A stretch of DNA of 64,000 nucleotides from Sporosarcina sp. ACRSM (GCF_022346545.1 NZ_JAKRNU010000005.1:186001-250000), one strand, 5' to 3'; positions 44,396-54,446 are shown, counted from the first letter of the stretch. Translations and numbers: made by a program. The notes: a model not told the origin generated them from the letters alone.

Positions 44396-44731
44396 TCATT
44401 TTTTCTGTTCATCGATTTTTTCCAATCGCTCAATCAGTCTCTCCAACAGTTTTCCAAGCTTTTCAACATCTGAACCGTCTGTGGAATTTTGCGATTGTTG
44501 TTTTTTCAGCTCATCTATCTGACTTTGCAATTTATCCATCGCCTGTTGCTGCTGAGCATCTGAAATCCGATCTTCCTCAATCGAAATTGCCCCACCAAGC
44601 GTTTGTAGCGCATCCCCCAATGTCGATATCGCCGAACCCCAAAGAGATATTTTCGCTCCCCTATTCAGAGGTATATCATTATTTGGTTTCTCATCATCGT
44701 TAAAAAACTGGTTATTTTGCCACAAAGCCAT
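44396..44731 (-). CDS. Conserved hypothetical protein with C-terminal coiled coil
   Basis: This 111-residue soluble protein has a glycine-rich amphipathic middle (SLWGSAISTLGDALQTLGGAISIEE, residues 29-53). A Gln/Lys-rich coiled coil follows (AMDKLQSQIDELKKQQSQ, then LGKLLERLIERLEKI). The pattern resembles small Bacillales proteins near spore or phage genes, but I cannot name it. Starts at 44746, 44731 or the following TTG are possible; AGAGGAG sits closest to 44731. Confidence 0.6.
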   Translation of the reverse strand: MALWQNNQFFNDDEKPNNDIPLNRGAKISLWGSAISTLGDALQTLGGAISIEEDRISDAQQQQAMDKLQSQIDELKKQQSQNSTDGSDVEKLGKLLERLIERLEKIDEQKK

Positions 44732-44899
44732 CGCTCCTCTAACCATGTCGTTAAATGATTATTTTAAGCTTATACGCTAGTATATGTGCATGAGGAACGT
44801 TTAGGGCACTTGCTTGTTTAGTAGAATCAAATCTGCCGTATAGAAAATTTATGTATAAGGTAAGCTAAAGGGATGAAGTTCGATTAGGAGTTGGAAACC

Positions 44900-45478
44900 A
44901 TGACCGAATTTTGCCCAATTGCATTACCTGAAGAACCGACACCTGAACAGCTTAAAAATTGCGAGGATTGCGGTCTATATCAACACGGGACACGTATGGT
45001 ATGGGGAGAAGGAAATCCAGAAGCCCGTGTGCTCGTTCTTTTAGATAATCCTGGCGCCCGTGAGGATCGCGAAGGTAATCCTTTTGTTTGCGGAACGCGC
45101 CAAACTTTTCAACAAGCCGCGGCTGATGCAGGTTTGCAGATGGATGACTTATACATTACGTTTATTCTAAAAAGAAAACCTGTACGCGGGTATGATAAAG
45201 TGCAGACTCGTCAAATTTGTATGCAGCATTTGGAACAACAGCTACAAGAAAAAAAACCATCTCTCATTCTTTGTTTGGGTAATGTAGCGGTTCAATCTTT
45301 TTTCCAAGATCCCGAAGCCGAAGTAAAATCATTGCGCGGTAGTTGGCATGACATTCAAGGCTACCCGACAGCAGTCGCGTACCATCCGCTCGCTATAAGA
45401 CGCCGCCCGAACTTTCGCTCATTATTCCTGCAGGACTTAGCATTGGTTGCCGAGCGTTATCATCAGTTGAATTCCTGA
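44900..45478 (+). CDS. Uracil-DNA glycosylase family protein
   Basis: This 192-residue protein of the UDG superfamily (family 4/5-like) has an N-terminal C-x-x-C-x-L pair (NCEDCGLY), GEGNPEARVLVLLDNPGAREDREGNPFVCG, and the late motif YHPLAIRRRP. A 4Fe-4S centre normally needs further cysteines; CLGNVAV supplies one, but the full cluster is uncertain. ATG 44900 follows TAGGAG. Likely base-excision repair. Confidence 0.83.
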   Translation: MTEFCPIALPEEPTPEQLKNCEDCGLYQHGTRMVWGEGNPEARVLVLLDNPGAREDREGNPFVCGTRQTFQQAAADAGLQMDDLYITFILKRKPVRGYDKVQTRQICMQHLEQQLQEKKPSLILCLGNVAVQSFFQDPEAEVKSLRGSWHDIQGYPTAVAYHPLAIRRRPNFRSLFLQDLALVAERYHQLNS

Positions 45479-45546
45479 CAGGTACTCCCTCAAAAACAAA
45501 ATATCACGACTTCTTATTATCCAGTTATCACCGATACCAACACAAA

Positions 45547-45596
45547 AAAGACTGTAGACAAATCTGTTTTACCAGTTTTGTCTACAGTCCGGGATT
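45547..45596 (-). terminator. Terminator of the allantoin cluster
   Basis: GACTGTAGACAAA and TTTGTCTACAGTC form a 13-bp stem with TTTTTT on the minus strand, downstream of allD. Confidence 0.85.
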
Positions 45597-45681
45597 CAAA
45601 TCTGTTTGTCTCTCCAGCTAATTTTATCTTTGTTACACTTATTTACTAACAATCTGGCCCCTTCACATTTGTAGATACACC

Positions 45682-46731
45682 TTATTTTGCAAATGGATCT
45701 TTATCGTCATACTTATTGAAGTGTACGACATCCGACTCGAGATAGCGATACACGTCATCGACAATTTCGATTCCTTCTACCTTGGATTGTTGTTCAACGA
45801 TCGCCGTATTTTGACCTGGATAAAATACCTGATCAAATCCTGGCGCTGGTTTGATATTATTTAAATCGTTCATTGTTTTGGAGATATTTTCTTTGAACGT
45901 TTCCATATCTGTAAAATAGGCTGGATTGATCACAATATGAAGTTGCCCCAAATTACGCCCTTCACTTAAATCATGATACATGGACGAGACTTTGTTACCA
46001 AATGGCAATCCGAGTAAAACACCCGTTAACACGTCCACCATCATCATTAACCCATAGCCTTTCGGTCCTGCAATCGGAAGTAATGCATTGACTTGAAACG
46101 GATCTGTTGTCGGTTCACCGTTTTTATCCACCGCCCATGTGTCAGGTATTGGTTCATTCTTCGAGCGTGCATGAAGAATTTTTCCCCATGCTTGGACGGT
46201 CGTCGCCATGTCAAAGACGATCATATCGTCATCTTTACCAGGAGCTGCAAATGCAATTGGATTTGTCCCATAGTATGGTTCAACCCCACCAAAAGGGACG
46301 ACCATCGGATCTGATTGAACAACGGAAAGACCAATTAAACCTTCTTTAGCCGCTTGTTGGACATAGTAGGAAAGAGCTCCACTGTGACCGATCCGTCTCA
46401 CGCCTACCACTGCAATCCCAGACTCTTTCGCCATTTCGATTGCGTGATCCATCGCTTTTTTCGCAGCCACATGTCCAACACCATTATCACCATCAAATAT
46501 TGCTGAACTGGGGCCTGTTTTTTCAAAAGTGAAATTTGGGTTTGTGGTGATCCCCCCTTTCGCAATTCTTTCAGCGTAATAATCCACTCGCATAGCCCCG
46601 TGAGAATGAACGCCTCGGAGGTCAGCATGTACTAAGACATCTGCTACTCCCTCTGCATGGTCTTCCGAAAGACCGGCTTTATTCAACTTCACTGTTATTA
46701 ATTTTTTTAACTCTTGTTCTGTAGTTTTCAT
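45682..46731 (-). CDS. allD: Ureidoglycolate dehydrogenase (AllD-like)
   Basis: This 349-residue member of the Ldh2/malate-lactate dehydrogenase family has the landmarks DLRGVHSHGAMRVDYY near residues 41-56, VGVRRIGHSGALSYYV near residue 117, and DMATTVQAWGKI. In this cluster it should oxidise ureidoglycolate to oxalurate with NAD. ATG 46731 has AGGAG at good distance; ATG 46740 overlaps that site. No carbamoyltransferase for oxalurate is visible nearby. Confidence 0.88.
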   Translation of the reverse strand: MKTTEQELKKLITVKLNKAGLSEDHAEGVADVLVHADLRGVHSHGAMRVDYYAERIAKGGITTNPNFTFEKTGPSSAIFDGDNGVGHVAAKKAMDHAIEMAKESGIAVVGVRRIGHSGALSYYVQQAAKEGLIGLSVVQSDPMVVPFGGVEPYYGTNPIAFAAPGKDDDMIVFDMATTVQAWGKILHARSKNEPIPDTWAVDKNGEPTTDPFQVNALLPIAGPKGYGLMMMVDVLTGVLLGLPFGNKVSSMYHDLSEGRNLGQLHIVINPAYFTDMETFKENISKTMNDLNNIKPAPGFDQVFYPGQNTAIVEQQSKVEGIEIVDDVYRYLESDVVHFNKYDDKDPFAK

Positions 46732-46759
46732 ATTCAACATCTCCTGTTATTGTCGTTTT

Positions 46760-47998
46760 TCATTCTTTGTAAGCTAAAACATATAGTGATTCAATCAATG
46801 CTTGAACACCTGTTGCTAATTCTTCGGGGCTTGTATACTCTAAAGGATTATGGCTAATACCGTCACGGCTTGGAACAAAAATCATCGCTGTCGGCACAAT
46901 CGGCGCGATAATTTGGGAATCATGGCCCGCGCCGCTATGCATCATTTTGTAATTCAATCCTTTTTCTTTCGTTTGTTTCTCAATGGCTTCGACAATTTGT
47001 CGATCCATTGGAATCGGATCCTCGTCCATCCACATATCGATCGTCGTCTCTACACCGGAGGCAGTGGAAATACGATTGATGATCGCAGTGAGTTCATCAG
47101 TAAACTTTACAAGTATTTCTTTTTCTGTATGCCGTACATCCAATGTGAATAAGGCATGTCCTGGAACAACGTTGACAATGTTCGGCTTGACTTCGATTTT
47201 TCCTACTGTCGCAACAAGTGGATCGCCATATTCGATTGCCTTGTCGATCACACCTTGAATCATTTGGCTTGCTGCATATACAGCATCCTTACGATATCCC
47301 ATCGGCGTTGTGCCCGCATGGTTTGCTACACCTGTCACCTCAATTGTAAAACGTCTTTGCCCGACAATGCTATGGACAACCCCAATGCTCTTCCCTTCGT
47401 TTTCCAAAACATTCCCTTGTTCAATATGAATTTCAACGAAGCCTTTTACATCATTACGCATCGGTTTCGACTCATCCCTAAAATTAAAACCAGCTTTTCT
47501 CATCGCGTCGACGAAGGGAACGCCATCGAAATCCTCAATGTTTTCAACGTCTTCTTTTTCCGCGATTCCAACAAGGTTTTTAGAGCCCCAAAAAGCATAT
47601 GGAAAACGGCTTCCTTCTTCTTCAGCAAATGATACAACTTCAAGGTTTCGGAGAGGCTGTCCATATTTTACTTGTAAATGCCGAAGCGCTAAAATTCCAG
47701 CTAAAATCCCGAATGCTCCGTCTAATTTTCCACCGTTTTTAACGGTATCGACATGAGAGCCCGTTAAAATGGTTTCATCATTATACTTACTTCCTTCTAA
47801 ACGTCCGAATAAGTTGCCGATTTCATCAAATCGAGTCGTCAATCCATCTTCTTGCATCTGTTTTTCTAACGCTTTTTGCGCTTCAACCCACTCTTTTGTA
47901 TAAAGTAAGCGCGTAACACCGCCTTCGGAATCCTTACCGAATTCACCTAGCCAATCTACAAGGTGTGCAACTTCACGTGTTAAGTCATTCATATTCAT
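46760..47998 (-). CDS. allC: Allantoate amidohydrolase (AllC-like)
   Basis: This 412-residue M20-family zinc amidohydrolase has GSHVDTVKNGGKLDGAFGILAG near residues 80-101, FAEEEGSRFPYAFWGSKNL near 124-142, and the late histidine in MMHSGAGHDSQII. It converts allantoate to ureidoglycine/ureidoglycolate with ammonia release. Carbamoyl-amino-acid hydrolases share the fold, but allantoinase, permease and AllD around it make allantoate the likely substrate. Confidence 0.9.
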   Translation of the reverse strand: MNMNDLTREVAHLVDWLGEFGKDSEGGVTRLLYTKEWVEAQKALEKQMQEDGLTTRFDEIGNLFGRLEGSKYNDETILTGSHVDTVKNGGKLDGAFGILAGILALRHLQVKYGQPLRNLEVVSFAEEEGSRFPYAFWGSKNLVGIAEKEDVENIEDFDGVPFVDAMRKAGFNFRDESKPMRNDVKGFVEIHIEQGNVLENEGKSIGVVHSIVGQRRFTIEVTGVANHAGTTPMGYRKDAVYAASQMIQGVIDKAIEYGDPLVATVGKIEVKPNIVNVVPGHALFTLDVRHTEKEILVKFTDELTAIINRISTASGVETTIDMWMDEDPIPMDRQIVEAIEKQTKEKGLNYKMMHSGAGHDSQIIAPIVPTAMIFVPSRDGISHNPLEYTSPEELATGVQALIESLYVLAYKE

Positions 47999-48053
47999 CG
48001 ACCCTTTCTATTTTCTTTACGAATTCGTAATGTTATTTTTTACTTTCTTTTAT

Positions 48054-49325
48054 TTATGCTTCCGTTGCTTTTACTTTCGGACCCTCTTTAAAGAACATCA
48101 TAAGAACGAGCCCTAGAGCTAGAACAATCACCGCTGAGTAAAACCCTGTCGCCATACTTCCTGTTTTATCAGCCAGAAAGCCAACAAACCAAGGGGCAAT
48201 CACCGACGAAATCATCCCCATAAAATTATAGAGACTAAAGGCAACCCCATACGCTGATTTATCAACATTTTCAGAAACGGATGCAATCAGAAGCGGATCT
48301 AGCGCAATCTTGCCAAATAGTCCATAAACCAATAGGGCTGTGATCAATAATGCAGTGCTATGCACATAGACAGTTGCCCATAATGCAAACGCTGCAATAG
48401 GAATGAGCACAAAAGCGAAAGGCTTCTTCCGGCCTAATCGATCCGAAATAGCACTTGCGACGAGCGCTCCCGGTATTGAAGCCAACGGAACCAAAGCTGC
48501 TATCAAACCGACTTGACTGCCGTGAAAACCTCTTTCGGTCTCCAAAAACTTCGGCAACCATGTGACAACAACAGTAAAGCCGTAAATGGAACAAAACAGG
48601 ACTAGAAAGGTAATCAAGAGATTACGGTTTTTCAGTAAAGACAAAACCGAAACTTTCTCTCCTTTATTCGCCGATTCCTCTAGTCGATTACTTTCTATCG
48701 ATGCCTTATCCGGATTTTTCTCTTTTACTAATATCGAAATCAAGATTCCAACAAGAACCGTAAGCGCACCGAAGATATAAAATGGAACGCTCCAACTCAT
48801 TCCTTTATCTAAAACCAATGTACTCGACAACACAAAACCTAAAGCAATCCCTATCCCTGATCCGCTGTTAATAATGGCACTGCCTATCGTTCTGCGTTTT
48901 TCTGGAATCGCTTCAGATGATAAGGCAAATTGGGGACCGTAATAGGTTGCTGATGAAAGTCCCGCAATCGCACGAGCTACCAAAAAGCCTGTAAAACCGG
49001 CCATAAGGCCACTGACGCCCGTCAAAATCCCGTATAAAATAAACCCGATGACAAGCAACTTTTTCCTGCCAAATTTATCACTGAAGGCTCCCGCCGGAAT
49101 TTGTGCGATCGTGTACGTCAGAAAGAAGATACTATTGACCAATCCAAGCTGGGTATTATTCAGGTTATACTCTAAGCCAATCTCCCCTAAAATAGGATTC
49201 AAAAAATATTTATTGGCATTGATAAACATCCAGCCTAAAGTGAATGCAAAAACCACTTTCCACCAATATGGAATGATAAATTTCTTATTCTGTTGCATTT
49301 GAGATTGTGTTTCCCTTGATGTCAT
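48054..49325 (-). CDS. MFS transporter of the allantoin cluster
   Basis: This 423-residue 12-helix MFS protein resembles the anion/proton symporter group. The loop-2 motif is GAFSDKFGRKKLLVIG, with SDRLGRKKPFAFV in the second half. Lying between allantoinase and allantoate amidohydrolase genes, it may move allantoate, ureidoglycolate or an end product such as oxalurate. The substrate is inference. The N-terminus TSRETQSQMQQNKK is cytosolic and polar. Confidence 0.82.
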   Translation of the reverse strand: MTSRETQSQMQQNKKFIIPYWWKVVFAFTLGWMFINANKYFLNPILGEIGLEYNLNNTQLGLVNSIFFLTYTIAQIPAGAFSDKFGRKKLLVIGFILYGILTGVSGLMAGFTGFLVARAIAGLSSATYYGPQFALSSEAIPEKRRTIGSAIINSGSGIGIALGFVLSSTLVLDKGMSWSVPFYIFGALTVLVGILISILVKEKNPDKASIESNRLEESANKGEKVSVLSLLKNRNLLITFLVLFCSIYGFTVVVTWLPKFLETERGFHGSQVGLIAALVPLASIPGALVASAISDRLGRKKPFAFVLIPIAAFALWATVYVHSTALLITALLVYGLFGKIALDPLLIASVSENVDKSAYGVAFSLYNFMGMISSVIAPWFVGFLADKTGSMATGFYSAVIVLALGLVLMMFFKEGPKVKATEA

Positions 49326-49396
49326 AAAAATAACCCACCTATTCTTTCGTAATTACTGCAGGGATACACAGTTCTAAAAAACATCCCACCACATTT

Positions 49397-50728
49397 TTAC
49401 TTCTCAATCGGCTGACCATTGTCAAACACTACTTGACCACCGACAATTGTCGTCTTCACTTTCCCTTTAAATGTCATACCGACATAAGGGGAGTGTTGAT
49501 GACGGTAAAACAAATCTTCCTTCTTCAATTTAAAGCTTTCATTTAGGTCAACAAGTGCCAAATCAGCATCATAATCTACTGCAATTTCACCTTTCGTTGA
49601 TAGCCCGAATAATTTTGCTGGGTTTGTCGCAGTTAATTCCACAATTTTTTCTAATGGAAGATTTCGTTTATAATGTCCTTCCGTCAATAGGATGTTCAAA
49701 GTAGACTGAGCTCCCGAAATCCCTCCCCAACCTTCAAAATAGTTGTCTTTTATTGTTTTCATAGATGCTGGTGCCGGTGAATGATCAGATGCTATGACGT
49801 TAATTTCTCCGTTCGAAACGGCTGTCCATAAATCTTCAACTTCTTCTTGATCTCTCAATGGAGGAGCACATTTCGCGATTGCTCCTTGTTCTGCTAAATC
49901 TTTTACGGTCAATGATAAATAATGTGGGCAAGTTTCGACTGTTACATCTACGCCCCTTTGTTTTGCATCATTGATCACTCGAACCACTTTTCGGCTACTT
50001 GCATGGACAATATGTAGTTTACATCCAGTTGCCTCTGCATAAGAGATCACTCTTCTAACCGCTTCAATTTCAGAAATAATCGGCCTTGACTCAACAAAAT
50101 CTCTTGCAGTTGTTTTGCCTTGACGTTGTTTTTCTTGGGCGAGCTGATCTGTAATAACCGTACTTTCAGCATGAACGGCTAAAAGTGAACCTAAGGATGC
50201 AATCTCCTTCATCCCCTTATAAATTGTTTCATCATCTACATTATTGAAATCTGCAATTCCACTTGGCGACATGAACGCCTTGAATCCGATGACGCCATTT
50301 TCGTGAAGGTCCTTCAAATCGCCGATATTTTCCGGTACAAGCCCACCCCAGAAACGTGGATTCACGATAGACTTTTCATCAGCAGCTGAGCTCTTAAGCG
50401 CTAAATTGGCTTTATTGATGGTCGGAGGCGTACTATTCAACGGCATATCGAAAAATGTCGTGACCCCACCAGCTGCTAAGCTTCTACTTCCAGTCTCCAA
50501 TCCTTCCCACTCTGTTCTGCCTGGTTCGTTAAAATGAACATGTGTGTCGATTAACCCTGGGAGGATATGAAGTCCATCCGCATTTATTTCTTGATCCGCT
50601 GTTGCATCGAGAGGTTTACCAACCGATACTTCCTTAATCTTCCCATCCTTGATGGCAATATCACCTTGAACAATTGAATCTGCCGTAACGATTGCCCCAT
50701 TTTTTATAATTAAATCGTAAATAGTCAT
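49397..50728 (-). CDS. allB: Allantoinase
   Basis: This 443-residue amidohydrolase has the metal motif PGLIDTHVHFNEPGRTEWEG near residues 57-76, the carboxylated lysine in VIGFKAFMSPSG near 150, and HAESTVIT. IVHASSRK and IASDHSPA supply the remaining ligands. It opens the hydantoin ring of allantoin. The length fits the PucH/AllB group. Second enzyme-coding position in the cluster, after the permease. Confidence 0.94.
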   Translation of the reverse strand: MTIYDLIIKNGAIVTADSIVQGDIAIKDGKIKEVSVGKPLDATADQEINADGLHILPGLIDTHVHFNEPGRTEWEGLETGSRSLAAGGVTTFFDMPLNSTPPTINKANLALKSSAADEKSIVNPRFWGGLVPENIGDLKDLHENGVIGFKAFMSPSGIADFNNVDDETIYKGMKEIASLGSLLAVHAESTVITDQLAQEKQRQGKTTARDFVESRPIISEIEAVRRVISYAEATGCKLHIVHASSRKVVRVINDAKQRGVDVTVETCPHYLSLTVKDLAEQGAIAKCAPPLRDQEEVEDLWTAVSNGEINVIASDHSPAPASMKTIKDNYFEGWGGISGAQSTLNILLTEGHYKRNLPLEKIVELTATNPAKLFGLSTKGEIAVDYDADLALVDLNESFKLKKEDLFYRHQHSPYVGMTFKGKVKTTIVGGQVVFDNGQPIEK

Positions 50729-50778
50729 GTTTTATTCCTCCAGTTTCGATTTACTCTTTGTCCCTTGCCATTATTCGT

Positions 50779-52218
50779 CTATTTTTTTAACTGAACACTT
50801 TTAGCCCTACGCAACTCCAGCACACTATAAAGAATAAACGCTGAAACAATGCCCACAATCCATGACATATCATAAAGCGGTTTAAAGAATGGGATAAAAT
50901 TGCCGATTAAGCTCAACACACCTGCTACCGTTGATGTAATGAGGGCATTTCCATTAAAACCATTCCTATAATTGTATTTTCCGTTTTTGGAATACAATTC
51001 TCCTAAGTCAAGCTCTGTTTTTGACACTACAAAATAATGAGCGAGCATAACACCTGTTATCGGAGCTAATAAGCCGCCAACGATATTTAAGAATGTAAAG
51101 ATACTTGTCGCATTCTCCATCAGTTTCCAAGGCATGACCAGAATTCCAATGACAGCAGCAATCATTGCGCCAGATTTAAATGTAAGTTTTTTCGGGAAAA
51201 ATGATGCTAGTTGGTAACCGGCCGGAACAATATTCCCCGTTACATTCACCGATAAGGTTGTTAAACATAGTGTTAGCACCGATATCCCAATTGCAAAAGC
51301 ACTATCAAATCGAGCGACAACATCCAGTACATTCCAAATAGGTGTACCAAAAGCAATTTCAGAGCCAACAATAATCGAAATACTTGCGATGGCAAACAAT
51401 ACATACGTCACAACTAAACCTACTGTTTGGCCAATTGCCTGAGCCTTCGTGGAGCGTGCCAATCTTGTGAAATCAGATACATTGACAATTGGAGCTGCCC
51501 AAGCAGCAACTAATGCAGTGATACCTGCTAAAAAGACGATCACTGGATTTCCGCTAGCTCCTGCACCTGTGTAAGCTAAGATCGGTCCAATCCCTCCAGC
51601 TAATTGAATGGCCCAAATCGCCATACCGCCAAAAACAATATACACAAGCGGAGATAGGATATTTGTAAACTTCCCTAAGAATCCCATTCCTCCATAAATT
51701 AAAGCAACATTAAATAACCAGAACAGTAGAAATGAAATTAACCCGGGTAATGATAATCCGAAAAAGTTCCAGTCTCCACCTAATGTTGAAAACGCCGGCC
51801 AAAGCTTTGCGATGAGAATATATAACGCTTGGCTTCCTGCAAAGGTTTGAAAACCAAACCACATGATTGCTGCAATAACCCCTCTTAATACACCTGGAAT
51901 CATTGCACCTTTCATCCCGAAAGAGGAACGAATTAGCATTGAAAAAGGTAAGCCATATTTAGATCCTGCATGACCATTTAAAACCATTATGGCTGCTATT
52001 AAAATGGATGCACTCATGATGACGCTGAAAACTTGTCCAACAGACATCCCTAAAGCAAACAGTCCACCGACGGCAATATAGTTAGGAATATTATGTACAG
52101 ACCCCATCCATACTGATGCAAAATTTCCAACGTTCCAACTTCTATCTTCCGGCTTCGTCGGCAAAATATCTTCGTTAAAACCTTCTTTTTTTAATTGTTC
52201 TCGATTGATCTTCTCCAA
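50779..52218 (-). CDS. pucI: PucI-like allantoin permease (NCS1 family)
   Basis: This 479-residue NCS1 transporter has about 12 helices. It has the family N-terminus LPTKPEDRSWNVGNFASVWMGSVHNIPNY and MWFGFQTFAGSQALY. TTG 52218 is chosen because AAGGAGGG precedes it; the upstream frame to 52281 adds a hydrophobic stretch without a site and is unlikely. It heads the cluster and is divergent from an HxlR regulator. Confidence 0.9.
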   Translation of the reverse strand: MEKINREQLKKEGFNEDILPTKPEDRSWNVGNFASVWMGSVHNIPNYIAVGGLFALGMSVGQVFSVIMSASILIAAIMVLNGHAGSKYGLPFSMLIRSSFGMKGAMIPGVLRGVIAAIMWFGFQTFAGSQALYILIAKLWPAFSTLGGDWNFFGLSLPGLISFLLFWLFNVALIYGGMGFLGKFTNILSPLVYIVFGGMAIWAIQLAGGIGPILAYTGAGASGNPVIVFLAGITALVAAWAAPIVNVSDFTRLARSTKAQAIGQTVGLVVTYVLFAIASISIIVGSEIAFGTPIWNVLDVVARFDSAFAIGISVLTLCLTTLSVNVTGNIVPAGYQLASFFPKKLTFKSGAMIAAVIGILVMPWKLMENATSIFTFLNIVGGLLAPITGVMLAHYFVVSKTELDLGELYSKNGKYNYRNGFNGNALITSTVAGVLSLIGNFIPFFKPLYDMSWIVGIVSAFILYSVLELRRAKSVQLKK

Positions 52219-52281
52219 TCGAAACCCTCCTTGATTATGTCGAATTAGCATAACGATCACCAACCCAAGCACAATTAGCAC

Positions 52282-52744
52282 TTGTATATTTAAATGATCC
52301 GCTTTTAATTATTACCGCTGTCCGAACCTTGACATTAAAGTTTGTCCAAACGATATTCTCTTATCAATCTCCGCTCCTCTTTATTTGTACAAGCGTTCAC
52401 ACTCCTTCTCCTTCCCTTTAAAAGAATTAGGTTACTTTTAGTAACAACTAAACTTTATATACACATATTATACCCTTGGTTACTATTAGTCAACACAAAT
52501 GTGTCGATTTTGTTAAAATCATATAAACCCATATACAGCAATCAATTTGCACTAGTATAATAGTGTAATCCATCAATATAAGTGCAATAAATAAAATTCA
52601 CACTAAAAATTAGTTAGTTACTATAGGTGGTTTTCTTGATATAATTAAGCCAATATAAATAAAATTCATTTTAAACACTTCAATTTTTCATTAAAAATTG
52701 GAAGGTAACTATCAATCTATATAAAGAAAAGGGGTGAAAAGTTG
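52282..52744. promoter_or_regulatory. Divergent control region of the allantoin cluster with repeated GTTACT boxes
   Basis: These 460 AT-rich bases hold no gene. A palindrome GTTACTTTTAGTAAC is at 52431-52445. Related half sites are GTTACTATTAGTC (about 52479), AGTTACTATAGG (about 52616) and GGTAACTATC (about 52703). They resemble the short palindromes bound by HxlR-type regulators and flank both divergent promoters. Confidence 0.6.
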
Positions 52745-53062
52745 ATGGAAGAAATACAAGAACCACAACTATGCGATAAAGTAGAACATTCTTATCAATT
52801 AATCGGCAAGAAATGGACAGGACTTATTATTCATACACTTCTAGAGGAACCGAAACGGTTTAGTGAGATTCACGCTTATATACCAGATTTGAGTAAGCGC
52901 GTGCTTAATGAGCGCATAAAAGAACTAGAGGAATACGGGATTATTCTTCGTAATGTGACTACAGGTCGTCCTGTCCGAATCGAATATTCCTTAACGAGAA
53001 AAGGAAATGAGTTAGGGAAAGCCCTTAAAGCTGTAGAAGCATGGGCTGATAAATGGTTATAA
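52745..53062 (+). CDS. HxlR family transcriptional regulator
   Basis: This 105-residue winged-helix protein has an N-terminal cysteine (QLCDKVEHSYQLIGKKWTGLII), as in the redox-sensing YodB/HypR branch. The core ILHTLLEEPKRFSEIHAYIPDLSKRVLNERIKELEEYGII follows. ATG 52745 has GGGGTG eight bases upstream. Position and divergent orientation make it the likely regulator of the pucI-allB-allC-allD cluster, where B. subtilis uses PucR instead. Confidence 0.85.
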   Translation: MEEIQEPQLCDKVEHSYQLIGKKWTGLIIHTLLEEPKRFSEIHAYIPDLSKRVLNERIKELEEYGIILRNVTTGRPVRIEYSLTRKGNELGKALKAVEAWADKWL

Positions 53063-53120
53063 GTCATGAAAAGTTTGATACGTGGTGGATTTCTAAATGT
53101 TCGTAAAAGACCTGATTAGA

Positions 53121-53168
53121 AACGAAACCACGCAAAGCAGCCCGATTTTCGGTTGCCTTGCGTGGTTA
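53121..53168. terminator. Hairpin after the HxlR gene
   Basis: ACCACGCAA and TTGCGTGGT form a 9-bp stem, extended by GCAGCC/GGTTGC, between convergent genes. T-runs are weak. Confidence 0.6.
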
Positions 53169-53200
53169 ATAATTCATTATGTTCAACTCTAAGAAGTCCC

Positions 53201-53815
53201 TTACCCATGAGTATTTATAGGGTGGAGATCCCCTTTTACGGCAAATGAAACTCTTCCCGTTTCCTCAGATACCACAAGCACCAGGGCATCACATCGCTCA
53301 GATAACCCTAAAGCCGCGCGATGTCGTGTACCCAGTTTTTTATCACCTGTAAATCTGTCTGATAGCGGAAGGACATTTGCTGCTGAAACGATTTGATTTT
53401 TATTGACCATGACAGCTCCATCATGAAGTGGATTTCCTGGGAAAAAAATTGACTCCAATAACGGTTGGGTCAATTCTGCTCCTATCGAAATTCCTCGTCT
53501 CACCAAAGATTCAAGAGAATCTTTCCGCTGAATTACGATTAATCCTCCATGTTTCAGCTTGGACATATTTTGTAAGCTATTCGAGATTTCTAGATATTTG
53601 TCTGTAAATGGAGATAAATAACAGTTCAAATAAAAATTAGCGGCTTTCATTTCAATCTTCAAAAAGTCTTCTTTAATTTTCTCAAAATCCCCAAGGAGAC
53701 AATAGTTTTCATTATCCATTAATTTTACATTATGTTGCAATGCTATGATGACTTGGTGAATATCCTCTGTTAATATTTTATGCATCGGTGAAAAATCACA
53801 GTTCACATGATCCAC
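53201..53815 (-). CDS. cdaS: CdaS-like diadenylate cyclase
   Basis: This 204-residue protein with a C-terminal DAC domain makes c-di-AMP from two ATP. The catalytic motifs FFPGNPLHDGAVMV and LGTRHRAALGLSE hold the DGA and RHR residues. The N-terminal 70 residues are helical, as in the autoinhibitory YojJ domain of CdaS, and the length is close to B. subtilis CdaS (207). GTG 53815 follows GGGGAGG by nine bases. CdaS is a sporulation enzyme, so the host probably forms spores. Confidence 0.88.
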   Translation of the reverse strand: MDHVNCDFSPMHKILTEDIHQVIIALQHNVKLMDNENYCLLGDFEKIKEDFLKIEMKAANFYLNCYLSPFTDKYLEISNSLQNMSKLKHGGLIVIQRKDSLESLVRRGISIGAELTQPLLESIFFPGNPLHDGAVMVNKNQIVSAANVLPLSDRFTGDKKLGTRHRAALGLSERCDALVLVVSEETGRVSFAVKGDLHPINTHG

Positions 53816-53972
53816 GGAGACACACCTCCCCTTTATTCCTTCATCGTTACTGTTTGCTTTCTCAATCATTTAAAGTTTGTACATATGAGATTTTATTATT
53901 CACTTCATGACTGAAAGTGTTGATGTATGAGAATAACTATAGATAATTAACGCTTTTATGAGGTGATGGAAA

Positions 53973-54308
53973 ATGCCTTACATAACTGTATGTGGCGGAG
54001 AGACTTTTGAAGTGGATATGGGAACAAAGCTAGTATTAGCGTTGGAAGATAATGGTGTTAACATTCTGCATCGCTGCGGAGGGAATGCTATATGCACAAC
54101 TTGCAGGGTCGAGGTTTTAGCGGGTGATTATTTAGACATCACCAATAAAGAAAAGAAGGCTTTTGAAAATAAAGGAATTGATGATCAATTATTTGACGAT
54201 TGCTTGCGTTTATCTTGTCAAATTCTTGTGAATGGCGATATTACCGTCCGTCCAATCTTGACAGTAGAAAATACAGGTAAGACTGTTGGTCCAAGGCCAG
54301 CCGACTAA
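53973..54308 (+). CDS. 2Fe-2S ferredoxin
   Basis: This 111-residue ferredoxin of the plant/adrenodoxin fold has the cluster ligands HRCGGNAICTTCRVEV (Cys at about 35, 41 and 44) and a fourth Cys in RLSCQILVNGD near residue 90. It should shuttle electrons to an unknown partner. It stands alone between cdaS and the aromatic stress cluster, with GAGGTG ahead of the ATG. Confidence 0.9.
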   Translation: MPYITVCGGETFEVDMGTKLVLALEDNGVNILHRCGGNAICTTCRVEVLAGDYLDITNKEKKAFENKGIDDQLFDDCLRLSCQILVNGDITVRPILTVENTGKTVGPRPAD

Positions 54309-54446
54309 ATATCTTTTCAGTTTTCATTCACAAAGTAAAGCATCAATGAGCAGCTCAGCCACTCTCCATTTTGAGTGACTAAGTTGCCCATTCAACAGGA
54401 CGCCAGATGCTACGTGTATCATTTAAATCGTTACTGCTTTCCGGGA

